Below, piece by piece: positions 5,748 through 6,110 of a stretch of DNA of 6,110 nt (positions are counted from its first letter, which is position 1; the number at the start of each line of letters is the position of its first letter). The position numbers were made by a program, and so were the translations under genes. The DNA comes from Deltaproteobacteria bacterium (lineage in GTDB: Bacteria > Desulfobacterota > JAENJC01): NCBI GenBank assembly GCA_016844545.1, contig JAENJC010000100.1, positions 1 to 6,110 on the forward strand. The letters run 5' to 3'. The notes beneath the pieces are model-generated. The model did no database searches and had not been told where the DNA came from. It saw only the letters and a program-made list of their open reading frames with translations.

Positions 5748-5771
5748 ATAACGGTGTGTTAGACTCACTCT

Positions 5772-6110
5772 ATGCATAATCCTCCATTCAATGAACTGAC
5801 AGATGTCTGGAGCACCTACGTCACAGACGACAGCCTCTTCATATACGAACCCCTTAAAAAGGATATAAGTTCCCAGGATGTCCTTAAGAGGTACCTCGCC
5901 TCCCCCATTCCGACTGAGGCCTCCAGAGAACTAAGGACAGCGGATTTCGTCAACAAATACAACTGCCAGGTGATCCTTGCTGCGCTGGAGCATTTGGATG
6001 AGGCAAGGAAGAACAAGAATGGGGTCAAGGGTATAAAGGGTTTCTTCGACGAGATCAGATATACCATAGGAGGGAAAACCCATACCCTGCAGGAGTTTGA
6101 ATCCCTTGGG
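5772..6110 (+). CDS. Unrecognised protein, N-terminal 113 residues (runs off the window)
   Basis: From the ATG at 5772 the frame stays open through the last base of the window, giving 113 codons without a stop. The translation begins MHNPPFNELTDVWSTYV and looks soluble and mixed charged: there is no signal peptide or membrane segment, acidic and basic residues alternate, and a likely helix spans about 59-82 (VNKYNCQVILAALEHLDEAR). I do not recognise the family. The frame starts 24 bp after the proS stop, in the same reading frame but separated by a second TAG (5760-5762), so it is a separate gene and probably co-transcribed with proS. No Shine-Dalgarno sequence precedes the ATG, so the start is uncertain; no in-frame start lies between the second TAG and this ATG. 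The short antisense frame here has a composition unlike a real protein and is taken as a shadow. Confidence 0.65.
   Translation, partial: MHNPPFNELTDVWSTYVTDDSLFIYEPLKKDISSQDVLKRYLASPIPTEASRELRTADFVNKYNCQVILAALEHLDEARKNKNGVKGIKGFFDEIRYTIGGKTHTLQEFESLG

Noticed and set aside
5816..6067. 83-residue minus-strand frame opposite the unknown downstream gene
   Set aside because: The plus-strand frame covers the same bases, is open to the window edge, follows proS in the same direction and has more natural protein composition.

Overview
The window is bacterial chromosomal DNA of moderate GC content. It carries a MEP-pathway isoprenoid gene (ispG), a bacterial-type prolyl-tRNA synthetase with an inserted editing domain (proS), a two-component-type regulator that fuses a GspE/MshE N-terminal domain to a receiver domain, and a CBS-domain/ion-permease pair. 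The ispG type, the ProRS type and the MshEN-REC protein suggest a Gram-negative environmental lineage such as Nitrospirota or Desulfobacterota. This is an inference from gene content, not a proven placement.

Layout. Positions 1-359 hold the 3' end of a CBS-domain protein. Its stop codon overlaps by 4 bp the GTG start of a 443-residue ArsB/NhaD-superfamily permease (356-1687), so the two are probably co-translated and the CBS protein probably regulates the permease. Positions 1688-1856 contain no gene. They are filled by a degenerate palindromic repeat element built from short CAAAG and CAGATT units, with 14-bp terminal inverted repeats that each contain a consensus DnaA-box word. ispG follows (1857-2933) without a visible Shine-Dalgarno sequence. 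The MshEN-REC regulator lies on the minus strand (2995-3834), converging on ispG; a probable intrinsic terminator for it sits between the two. A 203-bp divergent intergenic region (3835-4037) holds a promoter candidate for each direction and several small palindromes. proS (4038-5747) has a strong ribosome binding site. An unrecognised open frame (5772 to the window end) starts 24 bp after the proS stop and runs off the edge.

Function. ispG (isoprenoid precursors) and proS (translation) are housekeeping genes that, as I recall, are often neighbours in related bacteria. Here they are separated by an oppositely oriented signalling gene. The CBS-permease pair looks like an accessory transport unit with its own regulatory subunit. 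I see no CRISPR array, tRNA, rRNA, transposase or phage gene, and no clear new multi-gene system. The parts most worth a second look are the palindromic element with paired DnaA-box words, the regulator's architecture and leader hairpin, and the altered nucleotide-binding signature of the CBS protein.
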